In this document: one piece after another, positions 8,608-15,818 of the stretch
How the letters are laid out: the number at the start of each line of letters is the position of its first letter
Position numbering within the stretch: the stretch's first letter is position 1
Assembly: GCA_036501845.1 (NCBI GenBank)
Contig: DASXZO010000040.1
Location: forward strand, 62,001-126,000
Reading direction: 5' to 3'
DNA length: 64,000 nt
Origin: JBBREP01 sp036501845
GTDB taxonomy: Bacteria; Actinomycetota; Acidimicrobiia; IMCC26256; PALSA-610
The notes under the pieces: model-generated
Databases searched by the model: none
The model's input: the letters and a program-made list of their open reading frames with translations, nothing else
Told to the model about the DNA's origin: nothing
Program-made: the position numbers and the translations under genes

Positions 8608-9270
8608 TCAGAAGTAGCGCCAGCGCGCCAGAGGTCGCCAACGAGCCGGGGCGACGAACGCCTGGGACAGCGGCACCGCGGCGTCGGCGCGCAGCCCGTC
8701 GACGAGTGCCCTGCGTTCGTCGACGAAGCCCATGCCCGACCCGTCGCTCGCCGTGGGCGCGAGGTGCACGGCCGCGGCCAGGTCGATCGGTTGGAACAGG
8801 ATCATGGGGTCGACGTACTGGTCGCCGATGCGCAGCGAGAAATGCAGCACCGTGCCGTCGTGGTTGTCGCCCACGCCGCCACTCGTGCCCACCACCGTGC
8901 CGCCGCCAACCGGCTCGCCGAGGCGCACCGCCACCGATGCCAGGAACGAGTAGCCGGTGCGCCAACCGCTCGGTTCGTGCAGCACCACCACGTGCGACGA
9001 GGGCCCGATGCGCCCGGCGAACACCACCACCCCCGGGCCGGCAGCGACCACCGGCGTGCCCGGCGCCGCCGCGAAGTCGACGCCGCGGTGGCCCGGCCCG
9101 TAGCGGGTGCGCGGCGCCTCGAAGGGCCGCACCACCGGACCGGCGACCGGCCGCGTCCACACTCCTGCCGGCGCGCTCCCGATGCCCAGAGCCGGGCCGG
9201 CGCCCACCCCGAACAGCGCCACCCCCACCACGACCGCGCCGATACAGGCGCGCGCGAGCACACGATCCAT
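8608..9270 (-). CDS. secreted M23 (LytM) domain protein with non-canonical active site
   Basis: Exported 220-residue protein: signal peptide (residues 1-29, cut after PALG) followed by an M23/LytM fold. The zinc ligands are visible as H61 and D65 in GHRGVDFAA and H143 in VLHFSLR. The two catalytic histidines expected in YxHL and HxH are replaced by F109 (YSFL) and V141 (VLHF). It may therefore be an inactive, regulatory or peptidoglycan-binding member. The ATG at 9270 follows a strong AAGGAGGA. A peptidase of this family next to rpsB and a WhiG-type sigma factor is a conserved actinobacterial arrangement. Confidence 0.88.
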   Translation of the reverse strand: MDRVLARACIGAVVVGVALFGVGAGPALGIGSAPAGVWTRPVAGPVVRPFEAPRTRYGPGHRGVDFAAAPGTPVVAAGPGVVVFAGRIGPSSHVVVLHEPSGWRTGYSFLASVAVRLGEPVGGGTVVGTSGGVGDNHDGTVLHFSLRIGDQYVDPMILFQPIDLAAAVHLAPTASDGSGMGFVDERRALVDGLRADAAVPLSQAFVAPARWRPLARWRYF

Positions 9271-9450
9271 GACCGCTCCTCCTTGCGAGACGAGAACCAG
9301 AGTTGGGGGGAGGAGCGGGCGCCCAGGGGCGCGACCGCATTGCGAACGTACTACCGGGGTGCGACACGCACCAGGACCTGGCCCGAAACCGAATCGCCTG
9401 TCACCATCTATGGCGCAAAGGCCGCGAAAGGCTTATGTTGCTCCATACAA

Positions 9451-9495
9451 GTCCGGTACCTCGGGCGCTCGGGCGGAGACGCCCGAGGTGCTGGA
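9451..9495. terminator. long hairpin, possible terminator of the sigma-factor transcript
   Basis: ACCTCGGGCG (9458-9467) pairs perfectly with CGCCCGAGGT (9480-9489) around a 12-base loop. GTCC (9451-9454) pairs with GGAC (9492-9495) across an internal loop, giving a stem of 14 pairs. There is no T run on either strand, so it may be a U-less actinobacterial terminator, a processing site or a protein site. Confidence 0.4.
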
Positions 9496-9507
9496 CAGGA
9501 AGTATCT

Positions 9508-9567
9508 CTATTGCTGCGCTTCCGTTGCGGTACCGACAGCTCCGCTGACGCTCCGCTTGCCGGTCCC
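9508..9567. repeat. dispersed repeat B, copy 1
   Basis: About 60 bases that match 41762-41821 in inverted orientation at roughly 85 percent identity by eye. The shared core includes GCGGTACCG, CAGCTCCGCTG and CGCTCCGCTTGCC. Both copies lie downstream of the 3' end of a minus-strand gene (sigma factor here, pckG there). Confidence 0.6.
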
Positions 9568-9712
9568 ACGCAGTCAGCTCCGCTGCGAGCTCGCTTCACT
9601 GCTTAGTCGCTCGTGCCTCGCTCCTGCGCGGTTGCACTCGCCGCCAGCTGCAGGTCGGCGCCAGTGATCGGCGCGCTTCGAGAACAGGCCAGAATTCGAA
9701 ACGCAGCGGTAG

Positions 9713-10501
9713 TTACGTGACGACGCCGCGTTCGAGGACGGGGTCTTGGAGGCGGCCGCGCATCTGCAGGATCGCCTTGGTGTGGATCTGACACACCCGG
9801 CTCTCGGTCACGCCGAGCACCTGGCCGATCTCCGCAAGCGTGAGACCTTCGTAGTAGTAGAGCGTGAGCACCAGGCGTTCGCGGTCGGGCATGCGGTTGA
9901 TGGCGTCGGCGAGCACGTGGCGCATCTCTTCGTTCTCGAACGCCTGCACCGGGTCGTTCACGGTGTCGGCGATCGTGTCGCCCACCGTCGCACCCGTGGT
10001 GCGGTCCTGGCCCGCCGCCAGCAGCTCGTCGAGGGCCACCACGCCCACGAAGCTGATCTTGCTCATGGTCGACGCCAGCTCGCCCTCGGTGAGGCCCAAC
10101 TCCTGGGCCACCTCGGAGTCCGACGGCGACCGCCGCAACTCGTTCTCGAGCTTCGAGAACGCCCGCTCGATCGAACGAGCCTTGGCCCGGATCGAGCGCG
10201 GCACCCAGTCGATCGAACGAAGCTCGTCGATGATGGCGCCCTTGATACGGCTGATCGCGTAGGTCTCGAACTTGAAGCCGCGCGAGAGGTCGAACTTGTC
10301 GATCGCGTCGATGAGCCCGAACATGCCGTAGCTCACCAGGTCGGACTGCTCGATGTTCTGCGGCAGACCGGCGGCCACACGACCGGCGACGAACTTCACG
10401 AGCGGTGAGTAGTGCAGGATCAGGCGATCCCGGGCGTCACGCGACTGGTGGGCCTTGTAGTCATCCCAGAGGGCTGCGATCACCGCCGCGGCATCGTCCA
10501 T
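9713..10501 (-). CDS. whiG: WhiG/FliA-family RNA polymerase sigma factor
   Basis: Group 3 sigma factor of the FliA/WhiG type, which in actinobacteria directs sporulation or motility-type promoters. Region 2 is clear: LILHYSPLVKFVAGRVAAGLP, then EQSDLVSYGMFGLIDAI and FKFETYAISRIKGAIIDELR. Region 3 follows (VPRSIRAKARSIERAF), and region 4 has the helix-turn-helix LTLAEIGQVLGVTESRVCQIH. The ATG at 10501 has GAGGAG just upstream. A GTG at 10543 would add 14 residues but has no binding site. No flagellar genes are in the window, so a WhiG-like role is inferred from the rpsB neighbourhood. Confidence 0.93.
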   Translation of the reverse strand: MDDAAAVIAALWDDYKAHQSRDARDRLILHYSPLVKFVAGRVAAGLPQNIEQSDLVSYGMFGLIDAIDKFDLSRGFKFETYAISRIKGAIIDELRSIDWVPRSIRAKARSIERAFSKLENELRRSPSDSEVAQELGLTEGELASTMSKISFVGVVALDELLAAGQDRTTGATVGDTIADTVNDPVQAFENEEMRHVLADAINRMPDRERLVLTLYYYEGLTLAEIGQVLGVTESRVCQIHTKAILQMRGRLQDPVLERGVVT

Positions 10502-10642
10502 GATCTCCTCATCGGTCGCGGTTTCGGATCGCGGATCGCTCACAGGCCAACACCGTCGGGGTGAGCGCCATCAGAGGGCGACGCCGTCAGCGACGGAGGC
10601 ACCCCACCTGCTGGTCCCGCCATGACGTGGCCGTGATGGCCG

Positions 10643-11569
10643 TCATGCCCGGGGGTGGGCCTGGTCGTACACCGCTCTCATTCGGTCACGAGTGACATGA
10701 GTGTAGACCTGTGTGGTGGAGAGGTTCGCGTGGCCCATGAGCTCTTGGACGGCCCGCAGATCGGCTCCGCCCTCGAGCAGATGGGTGGCGTAGGCGTGGC
10801 GCAGGGCATGGGGATTGAGGGTGCGGCCGTCGGGCAGGGGCCGGCGGTCGAGCACGCGGCGGGCGTCGCGCGGTGACAGCATCCGGCCCCGCTGATTGAG
10901 CAGGAGCGGCTCGCCCCGCGTGGCCGTCGTGACCAGGTGCGATCGGGTGCGCATGCACTCCTGAACTGCCTCACATGCCGGCGCGCCGAGCGGCAGTCGG
11001 CGTACCTTCGAGCCCTTGCCGAGCACGGTGACGGTCTTGTGGCGCAGGTCGACGTCGCCCGTGCGTAGCCCGCACGCTTCGGCGACGCGCAGGCCCGCGC
11101 CGTAGAGCAGCTCGACGAGCGCGCGGTCACGGGCCGTGATCGCGGCGCGGCGGGCGGTCGATGCCGCGTTGGCGTGGTCGGGCGCCGGCTCCTGGTCGAG
11201 CGCCCTGTCGGGGCCCTCGACGAGCGCCATCGCCTCCTCGACTCGCGGTACGCGTGGGAGGCGCCGGCGGGCCTTCGGTGCGCGCATGTGACGGCCGGGC
11301 TCGGCCGCGACCTCGCCGCTGCGGTGGAGATGGCGCACGAACGCCCGCACGGCCGATGCCTTGCGGGCGCTGGTGGTGGGCGCGAACCCGCGAGTGTCGA
11401 GGTAGGCGAGGTAGCGGCGCAGCACGCGGGCATCGAGGTCGGCGGGCTCGGGGCAGCCGCCCCGCTCGCACCAGTGGGCGAACTCACGGGAATCGAAGGC
11501 GTACGCGCGACGGGTGTGCTCGCTCACACCGGTGAGCGTGGCCACGAAGCCGTCGACGTCGTAGCCCAT
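10643..11569 (-). CDS. xerC: tyrosine recombinase of the XerC/XerD type
   Basis: Site-specific recombinase that resolves chromosome dimers at dif with a partner Xer protein. From the ATG at 11569 the product has 308 residues: an N-terminal SAM-like core-binding domain (residues 8-90) and a catalytic domain with R161 (YGAGLRVAEAC), K185 (GKGSKVRRL), H254 and R257 (NPHALRHAYATHLLEGG), H280 (LMGHANLSTTQ) and the nucleophile Y289. All six catalytic positions are intact. A charged insert at 118-145 separates the domains. It is divergent from comM and downstream of no phage genes, so a housekeeping role is likely. Whether it is XerC or XerD is not settled here. Confidence 0.92.
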   Translation of the reverse strand: MGYDVDGFVATLTGVSEHTRRAYAFDSREFAHWCERGGCPEPADLDARVLRRYLAYLDTRGFAPTTSARKASAVRAFVRHLHRSGEVAAEPGRHMRAPKARRRLPRVPRVEEAMALVEGPDRALDQEPAPDHANAASTARRAAITARDRALVELLYGAGLRVAEACGLRTGDVDLRHKTVTVLGKGSKVRRLPLGAPACEAVQECMRTRSHLVTTATRGEPLLLNQRGRMLSPRDARRVLDRRPLPDGRTLNPHALRHAYATHLLEGGADLRAVQELMGHANLSTTQVYTHVTRDRMRAVYDQAHPRA

Positions 11570-11758
11570 CGGCCCTCGACCGTAGCCCCACACGCCACAC
11601 CAGTTGCAGGAACCCGTGAAGGTGCCGGCACCGAGGACATGTGCGTCGCCCCAGGTCATCGGCGTGTCGCAGCCCTGTCGTACGGTGCGTTGCAGCACCA
11701 CACACCCTCCCCCATTGCGTGTTTCTGCGTGTTCCACGCGCCGCATTCGGGAGGTCCC

Positions 11759-13270
11759 ATGCTCGCCACTGTTCCGTCGGCATCGGTGCTCGGCATCGAC
11801 GGTCACATCGTCATGGTCGAGGTGCATGTCGGCCACGGGCTGCCTGCCTACGGCATCGTCGGCCTGCCCGACATGGTCGGGCGCGAATCGAAGGAGCGCG
11901 TGCGCGCCGCGATCCTGTCGAGCGGGCTGGCGTGGCCGCAGCAGCGCATCACGGTGAACCTCGCGCCGGCGATCGTGCGCAAGACCGGCGCCGGTCTCGA
12001 GGCGGCAATCGCGTGCGGGCTCCTGCTGGCGTCAGAACAGCTCCCGTCGGGCGGGCTCGAAGGCACCGCGGTGCTCGGCGAGCTCGGGCTCGACGGCCGG
12101 CTGCGTCACGTGCCCGGTCTCCTCGTGCTGGTCGACGCGCTCGCGCGGCGCGGCATCCGGCGCGTGGTGGTGCCGGTCGAGTCGGCACGCGAGGCCGCGC
12201 TGTGCGGCAATGTCGAAGTGCTGCCGGCCGCGTGCCTCGGCGACATTCACGCGTGTGCGCGCGGTGAGCTGCCGTGGCCCGACGTGCCACCTCCCACCGA
12301 CGACGACGGCGCCGACTCGAGCGGGCTCGGTGACGATCCGCCCGATCTCGGCGAGGTGCGCGGCCTTTGGCACGCGCGCCGCGCGGTTGCAGCGTGCGTG
12401 AGCGGCGGTCACCACCTCTTGTTCGTGGGGCCGCCCGGAGTGGGCAAGACGATGCTGGCGCGGCGCGTGCCGTCGATCACGATGCCGTTGTCGCGCGATC
12501 ACGCGTTCGACGTCACGCGCGTGCATTCCGCCGCGGGGCTCGCGCCGGCCGGCGCCCTGATCACGAACGCGCCGTTTCGCGCGCCGCATCACAGCGCGTC
12601 GGGCGCGGCGCTCGTGGGAGGTGGCAGCAACGGGCGCGTCCGCATCGGTGAGATCACACTTGCGCACAGGGGTTATCTCTTCCTCGACGAGCTCGGCGAG
12701 TTCAACCCTTCGGTGCTCGACGCACTGCGCCAACCAATGGAAGATCGGCGCGTGTGCGTGGCACGCGCCGGGTTGAGCGTGGAGCTTCCTGCCAACTTCG
12801 TGCTGATCGCCTGCACCAACCCGTGCCCGTGCGGGCTGGGTGAGCACGGTTGCAAATGCAGCGAGGTGCAGAAGATGCGCTACCGCCGGCGCCTCTCCGC
12901 GCCGCTGCTCGATCGTTTCGACATCCGCATGGTGATCGACCCACCCGACCCGAACCAGCCGTTCGGCGCCACGTCCGCAGCGGCGCGCGAGCAGATCGTG
13001 CAGGCGCGGCACATCCAAGCGGAACGGTTGCGGGGCACACCGTGGCGGCGCAACGCCGAGGTGCCGCCCGGCCGGCTCACAAAGCTGGCACCGCTTTCCG
13101 AGAAGGCCGAGGCCGCGCTCCTCGACATTGCGGAGCTGCGGGCGTTGAGCGCTCGCGGCGTAGGTCGTTTGTGGCGCGTCGCGCGCACGCTCGCCGATCT
13201 CGACGGCGTCGAGCGCGTCGGTGAAGACCATATGGAAGAGGCGTCGTGGATGCGAGAGGAGATCGTGTGA
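11759..13270 (+). CDS. comM: ComM/YifB family Mg-chelatase-like AAA+ ATPase
   Basis: ComM-type AAA+ helicase that promotes branch migration in natural transformation in other bacteria. The 503-residue product has an N-terminal Lon-protease-like domain (YGIVGLPDMVGRESKERVR, VNLAPAIVRKTGAGLE), Walker A GPPGVGKT at residues 224-231, Walker B YLFLDELGEF, the ACTNPCPCGL zinc-finger-like motif, RRRLSAPLLDRFDI and a C-terminal helical domain. The ATG at 11759 has GGGAGG a few bases upstream; the longer open frame is spacer. It overlaps dprA by four bases (GTGA), placing it in a DNA-uptake operon. Confidence 0.95.
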   Translation: MLATVPSASVLGIDGHIVMVEVHVGHGLPAYGIVGLPDMVGRESKERVRAAILSSGLAWPQQRITVNLAPAIVRKTGAGLEAAIACGLLLASEQLPSGGLEGTAVLGELGLDGRLRHVPGLLVLVDALARRGIRRVVVPVESAREAALCGNVEVLPAACLGDIHACARGELPWPDVPPPTDDDGADSSGLGDDPPDLGEVRGLWHARRAVAACVSGGHHLLFVGPPGVGKTMLARRVPSITMPLSRDHAFDVTRVHSAAGLAPAGALITNAPFRAPHHSASGAALVGGGSNGRVRIGEITLAHRGYLFLDELGEFNPSVLDALRQPMEDRRVCVARAGLSVELPANFVLIACTNPCPCGLGEHGCKCSEVQKMRYRRRLSAPLLDRFDIRMVIDPPDPNQPFGATSAAAREQIVQARHIQAERLRGTPWRRNAEVPPGRLTKLAPLSEKAEAALLDIAELRALSARGVGRLWRVARTLADLDGVERVGEDHMEEASWMREEIV

Positions 13271-14358
13271 ACACGCCCACCGACGCCGAGATCGCCGCCG
13301 CCGCGCTGGCCACCGCACCGATGGGATCGCGCGCCGCGCTGCACCGCTTGTGGGAGCGGTGCGGCGATCCACTGGTTGCGCTCGACGCGGTGCGCAACGA
13401 CGACGCGGGCGAGGAGTGGCGAGGCGCGGCTGCATTGCTCCACATCGATCGCGTCGAGCGCACGATGACGCGGCGCCGCACTCGCGTGCTGCTGCCGCAC
13501 GACGCCGATTGGCCGCTGCCCGCCGATTGTCCGGAGCCGCCGGCAATCCTGTTCGCCGAGGGCGACGCCTTCGAAGCGCTCTTACGGCCGGGTGTGAGCA
13601 TCGTCGGCACGCGCACGGCCACGCCGAACGGCGAAGCCGACGCGCACGACCTCGCGGCGCAGGTGGTGCGAGCCGGCTACACGGTGGTGAGCGGGTTGGC
13701 GATCGGCATCGACGCCGCGGCGCATCGCGGCGCGCTCGACGGCGGAGGCTGCACGGTCGGCGTGGTGGCAACCGGTCTCGACGTGGTGTACCCGCGCCGC
13801 CACGTCGACCTGTTCGCGCAGGTGCGCGCTCACGGCGTCGTGCTCGGTGAATATCCGTTCGGCACGCCGCCGGAACGGTGGCGGTTCCCGTCGCGCAACC
13901 GTTTGATCGCGGCGCTCGGCGAGGCATGCGTGGTGGTCGAGGCGAAGGCGCAGGGTGGAGCGCTGTCCACTGCCGGTCATGCCATGCAGATCGGTCGCGC
14001 GCTGCTGGCCATGCCGGGCTCGCGGCGCAACGCGGCCGCCGCGGGCACCAACGAGCTGATCCGCGACGGTGCGCAGCCGCTGCTCGAGCCGCGCGACCTG
14101 TTCGTGGCGCTCGGCCTGCGCGCCGCCGGTGCCAGCGACAGCTCCGACGACGCTGAGGGGCGCTTTGCGCGTCCGGCCGCAGTGGCGATGTCGCTCGATG
14201 CGGCCACGGTGGTGCAGGCGTGTCACGGCGAGGCCACCACCATCGACCAGTTGCTGAGCCGCACCGGCCTCAGCACCGCAGTGGTGTCGGCGGCGCTGCG
14301 GGAACTCGAACGGGTCGGCGCAGTGAGCCGCCGCAGCGGCAGGATCTGGCCCGCGTGA
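13267..14358 (+). CDS. dprA: DNA processing protein DprA
   Basis: DprA binds incoming single-stranded DNA and loads RecA. The 363-residue product contains a Rossmann-like core: VSIVGTRTATPNGEADAH, YTVVSGLAIGIDAAAHRGAL, VGVVATGLDVVYPRRH, FPSRNRLIAALGEACVVVEA, GGALSTAGHAMQIGR and NELIRDGAQPLLEPRDL. A C-terminal winged-helix of about 60 residues (ATTIDQLLSRTGLSTAVVSAAL) completes the family architecture. The GTG at 13267 overlaps the comM stop (GTGTGA), indicating coupled translation. Natural competence cannot be concluded from these two genes alone. Confidence 0.95.
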   Translation: MNTPTDAEIAAAALATAPMGSRAALHRLWERCGDPLVALDAVRNDDAGEEWRGAAALLHIDRVERTMTRRRTRVLLPHDADWPLPADCPEPPAILFAEGDAFEALLRPGVSIVGTRTATPNGEADAHDLAAQVVRAGYTVVSGLAIGIDAAAHRGALDGGGCTVGVVATGLDVVYPRRHVDLFAQVRAHGVVLGEYPFGTPPERWRFPSRNRLIAALGEACVVVEAKAQGGALSTAGHAMQIGRALLAMPGSRRNAAAAGTNELIRDGAQPLLEPRDLFVALGLRAAGASDSSDDAEGRFARPAAVAMSLDAATVVQACHGEATTIDQLLSRTGLSTAVVSAALRELERVGAVSRRSGRIWPA

Positions 14359-14406
14359 CGACGCAAGTGTCGGAGAGGTGCGTGACAGCGCGCGTAGCGT
14401 GAAGCC

Positions 14407-14520
14407 ATGGGCTACAACCCGTACCGCCAACGTGTGTCGCGGCGGTCCGATCTGTGGTTCGTGCTGGCCGCGGTGGTGGTGGTCCTCGGCGTGGTGGCGT
14501 GGGCCGTGTTCCCACGCTGA
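14407..14520 (+). CDS. 37-residue single-pass membrane protein
   Basis: A short gene 48 bases after dprA. The product begins MGYNPYRQRVSRRSDLW and continues into one membrane helix (about residues 17-34, FVLAAVVVVLGVVAWAVF). The basic, Arg-rich N-terminus ahead of the helix predicts a cytoplasmic N-terminus. No family was recognised. It is supported by a clean hydrophobic helix, codon use like its neighbours and its fit between dprA and the next gene 14 bases on; proof of expression is lacking. Confidence 0.6.
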   Translation: MGYNPYRQRVSRRSDLWFVLAAVVVVLGVVAWAVFPR

Positions 14521-14534
14521 ACGGGGGCACGCAC

Positions 14535-14771
14535 ATGGACATCGGTATCGGCCTCGACGTCGAGGTGCAGGTCACGCACGTGCAGCCGTATCAGGCAGTG
14601 AAGTCGTATCGCTGTCCCGGCTGTGACCACACGATCGAACCCGGGCTCGGCCACGAGGTGGTGGTGCCCGTCGATGCACCCGACCTGCGCCGGCATTGGC
14701 ACAACGGCTGCTGGCAGCGGGCCGCGCGCGAGCGCACTCGTGCCGCGCAGCGCCGGCGCGACAACACCTGA
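14535..14771 (+). CDS. small zinc-ribbon-like conserved actinobacterial protein
   Basis: A 78-residue protein with one putative metal site: YRCPGCDHTIEPGLGH followed by RRHWHNGCW. The CxxC and the later His and Cys residues could bind zinc. The C-terminus is strongly basic (RERTRAAQRRRD), suggesting nucleic-acid contact. Similar small CPGCD...HWH proteins are common in actinobacteria and are often mislabelled ATP/GTP-binding; there is no nucleotide-binding motif here. The ATG at 14535 is used. It ends the comM-dprA plus-strand run. Confidence 0.7.
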   Translation: MDIGIGLDVEVQVTHVQPYQAVKSYRCPGCDHTIEPGLGHEVVVPVDAPDLRRHWHNGCWQRAARERTRAAQRRRDNT

Positions 14772-14783
14772 ACCACCGCGGCG

Positions 14784-15140
14784 TCAGAACACGCCTTCGA
14801 GCACGTCGATGTGCGGCGCGCTTCCCCCGGGAGTGACCGACGCGACGTCGAAGCGGATGGTGCAGCCGTGCTGCGGGTGCGCGGCAAGGAACGCCCCCGC
14901 GAGACGCCGGATGCGGAGCTGCTTGGTGCGCGTGATCGCCTCCACCGGCGTGCCGAAACGCGCGTGGCTGCGTGCCTTCACCTCGCACACCACCACGACC
15001 GACGCTCGACGCGCCACGATGTCGAGCTCGCCCTCGCGCACCCGCCAGTTACGGGCGAGGATCTCGTAGCCGCGCTCGCGATACCAGCCCTCGACGGCGC
15101 GTTCGGCCGCGGCACCGATCCCCTGTCGTGCGTCGCCCAC
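14784..15140 (-). CDS. yraN: UPF0102 (YraN) family predicted endonuclease
   Basis: A 118-residue protein of the YraN family, a Holliday-junction-resolvase-like PD-(D/E)xK fold of uncertain role. Landmarks are AAERAVEGWYRERGYEILAR, NWRVREGELDIVA with the catalytic-type E and D, and VVVCEVKARS with the ExK pair. Length is normal. In actinobacteria yraN commonly lies close to comM and dprA, as here, although it is convergent with them in this window. Confidence 0.92.
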   Translation of the reverse strand: MGDARQGIGAAAERAVEGWYRERGYEILARNWRVREGELDIVARRASVVVVCEVKARSHARFGTPVEAITRTKQLRIRRLAGAFLAAHPQHGCTIRFDVASVTPGGSAPHIDVLEGVF

Positions 15141-15181
15141 TGTGCTCGAGAACCGCCTCGCCCGCTACCGCTCGCCGAGAT

Positions 15182-15433
15182 TCACTTCGAAGAGCTTCTC
15201 ACCGAGCGGCCAACCTCGAGCACCAGGAAGATGAACGTTGCAGCAATCAACACGAAGGCGGCCGACACGAGCAGATTCGAATCGTCGTACTGCGCTCTGT
15301 CGTGCGCGTACAGGTACAGCTTGAAGACGAAGAGACACAACACCCCGCCCACAAGGGCTGCCATCAGCCGTCTTCGATTGAGACCCACGAACCCCCGCAC
15401 GGCCAACGAACCCGCTTCCTGACGAGACGGCAA
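15182..15433 (-). CDS. small protein with two membrane helices
   Basis: An 83-residue product with two hydrophobic helices (about residues 24-42, LMAALVGGVLCLFVFKLYL, and 53-74, NLLVSAAFVLIAATFIFLVL) separated by a polar loop, and a basic N-terminus (GLNRRRL). The family was not recognised. It starts with TTG at 15433, three bases after the DUF2469 stop, so it is probably translationally coupled to that gene. The hydrophobic pattern and tight spacing support a real gene. Confidence 0.62.
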   Translation of the reverse strand: MPSRQEAGSLAVRGFVGLNRRRLMAALVGGVLCLFVFKLYLYAHDRAQYDDSNLLVSAAFVLIAATFIFLVLEVGRSVRSSSK

Positions 15434-15436
15434 GGA

Positions 15437-15733
15437 TCAGAGCTCGTCCGGCGCGGCCAGCTCTTCGATGTTCACATCCTTGAAGGTGAGCACTCGCACG
15501 TGGGGCACGAAGCGCGCCGGGCGGTACATGTCCCACACCCACGCGTCGTTCAGGATCAGCTCGAAATAGGTACGCCCGTTGTCGGAGCGCACCTCGCTCA
15601 CGACCTCATTGGCGAGATAGAAGCGCCGCTCGGTCTCCACCACGAACTTGAAGAGGCGGGCGACGTCCTTGTACTCCTGGTAGAGCTGGAGTTCGATCTC
15701 CGTCTCGTACCGTTCGAGGTCCTCAGCACTCAC
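15437..15733 (-). CDS. DUF2469 family protein
   Basis: Conserved actinobacterial protein of unknown function, 98 residues. It closely follows the mycobacterial family pattern: VSAEDLERYETEIELQLYQE, then FKFVVETERRFYLANEV, YFELILNDAWVWDMYRP and VRVLTFKDVNIEEL. The GTG at 15733 is chosen to match the family N-terminus SAEDLE; the frame extends 19 residues further upstream but without similarity. The position between yraN and the rplS-trmD block is the usual actinobacterial context. Confidence 0.93.
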   Translation of the reverse strand: MSAEDLERYETEIELQLYQEYKDVARLFKFVVETERRFYLANEVVSEVRSDNGRTYFELILNDAWVWDMYRPARFVPHVRVLTFKDVNIEELAAPDEL

Positions 15734-15818
15734 GCCGACCAGTGTAGAGATCGTCCCTCGCGCTTCGGCCCGGCGACTCCGCCGCCCCACGCCCGCTCCA
15801 GCGGCCGGTTCCGGGCCT

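Larger units (their letters stand above)
9271..9712. other. 442-base intergenic region without a recognised gene
   Basis: This lies between the sigma factor gene and the M23 gene, both on the minus strand. It holds the M23 ribosome binding site, a long hairpin (9451-9495) and a copy of a dispersed GC-rich repeat (9508-9567). The stretch 9568-9660 is rich in GAGC/GCTC-type words, as in other gaps of this window. I looked for a c-di-AMP or c-di-GMP riboswitch because such elements precede cell-wall hydrolases, and found no convincing match. Confidence 0.6.

Noticed and set aside
9271..9500. c-di-AMP or c-di-GMP riboswitch upstream of the M23 gene
   Set aside because: The functional expectation exists, but conserved riboswitch words were not found on the minus strand.
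10643..11569. XerC/D-type recombinase as a phage or integrative-element integrase
   Set aside because: Neighbours are housekeeping genes in a conserved order, with no tRNA target, excisionase or phage genes. A chromosomal Xer role is simpler.
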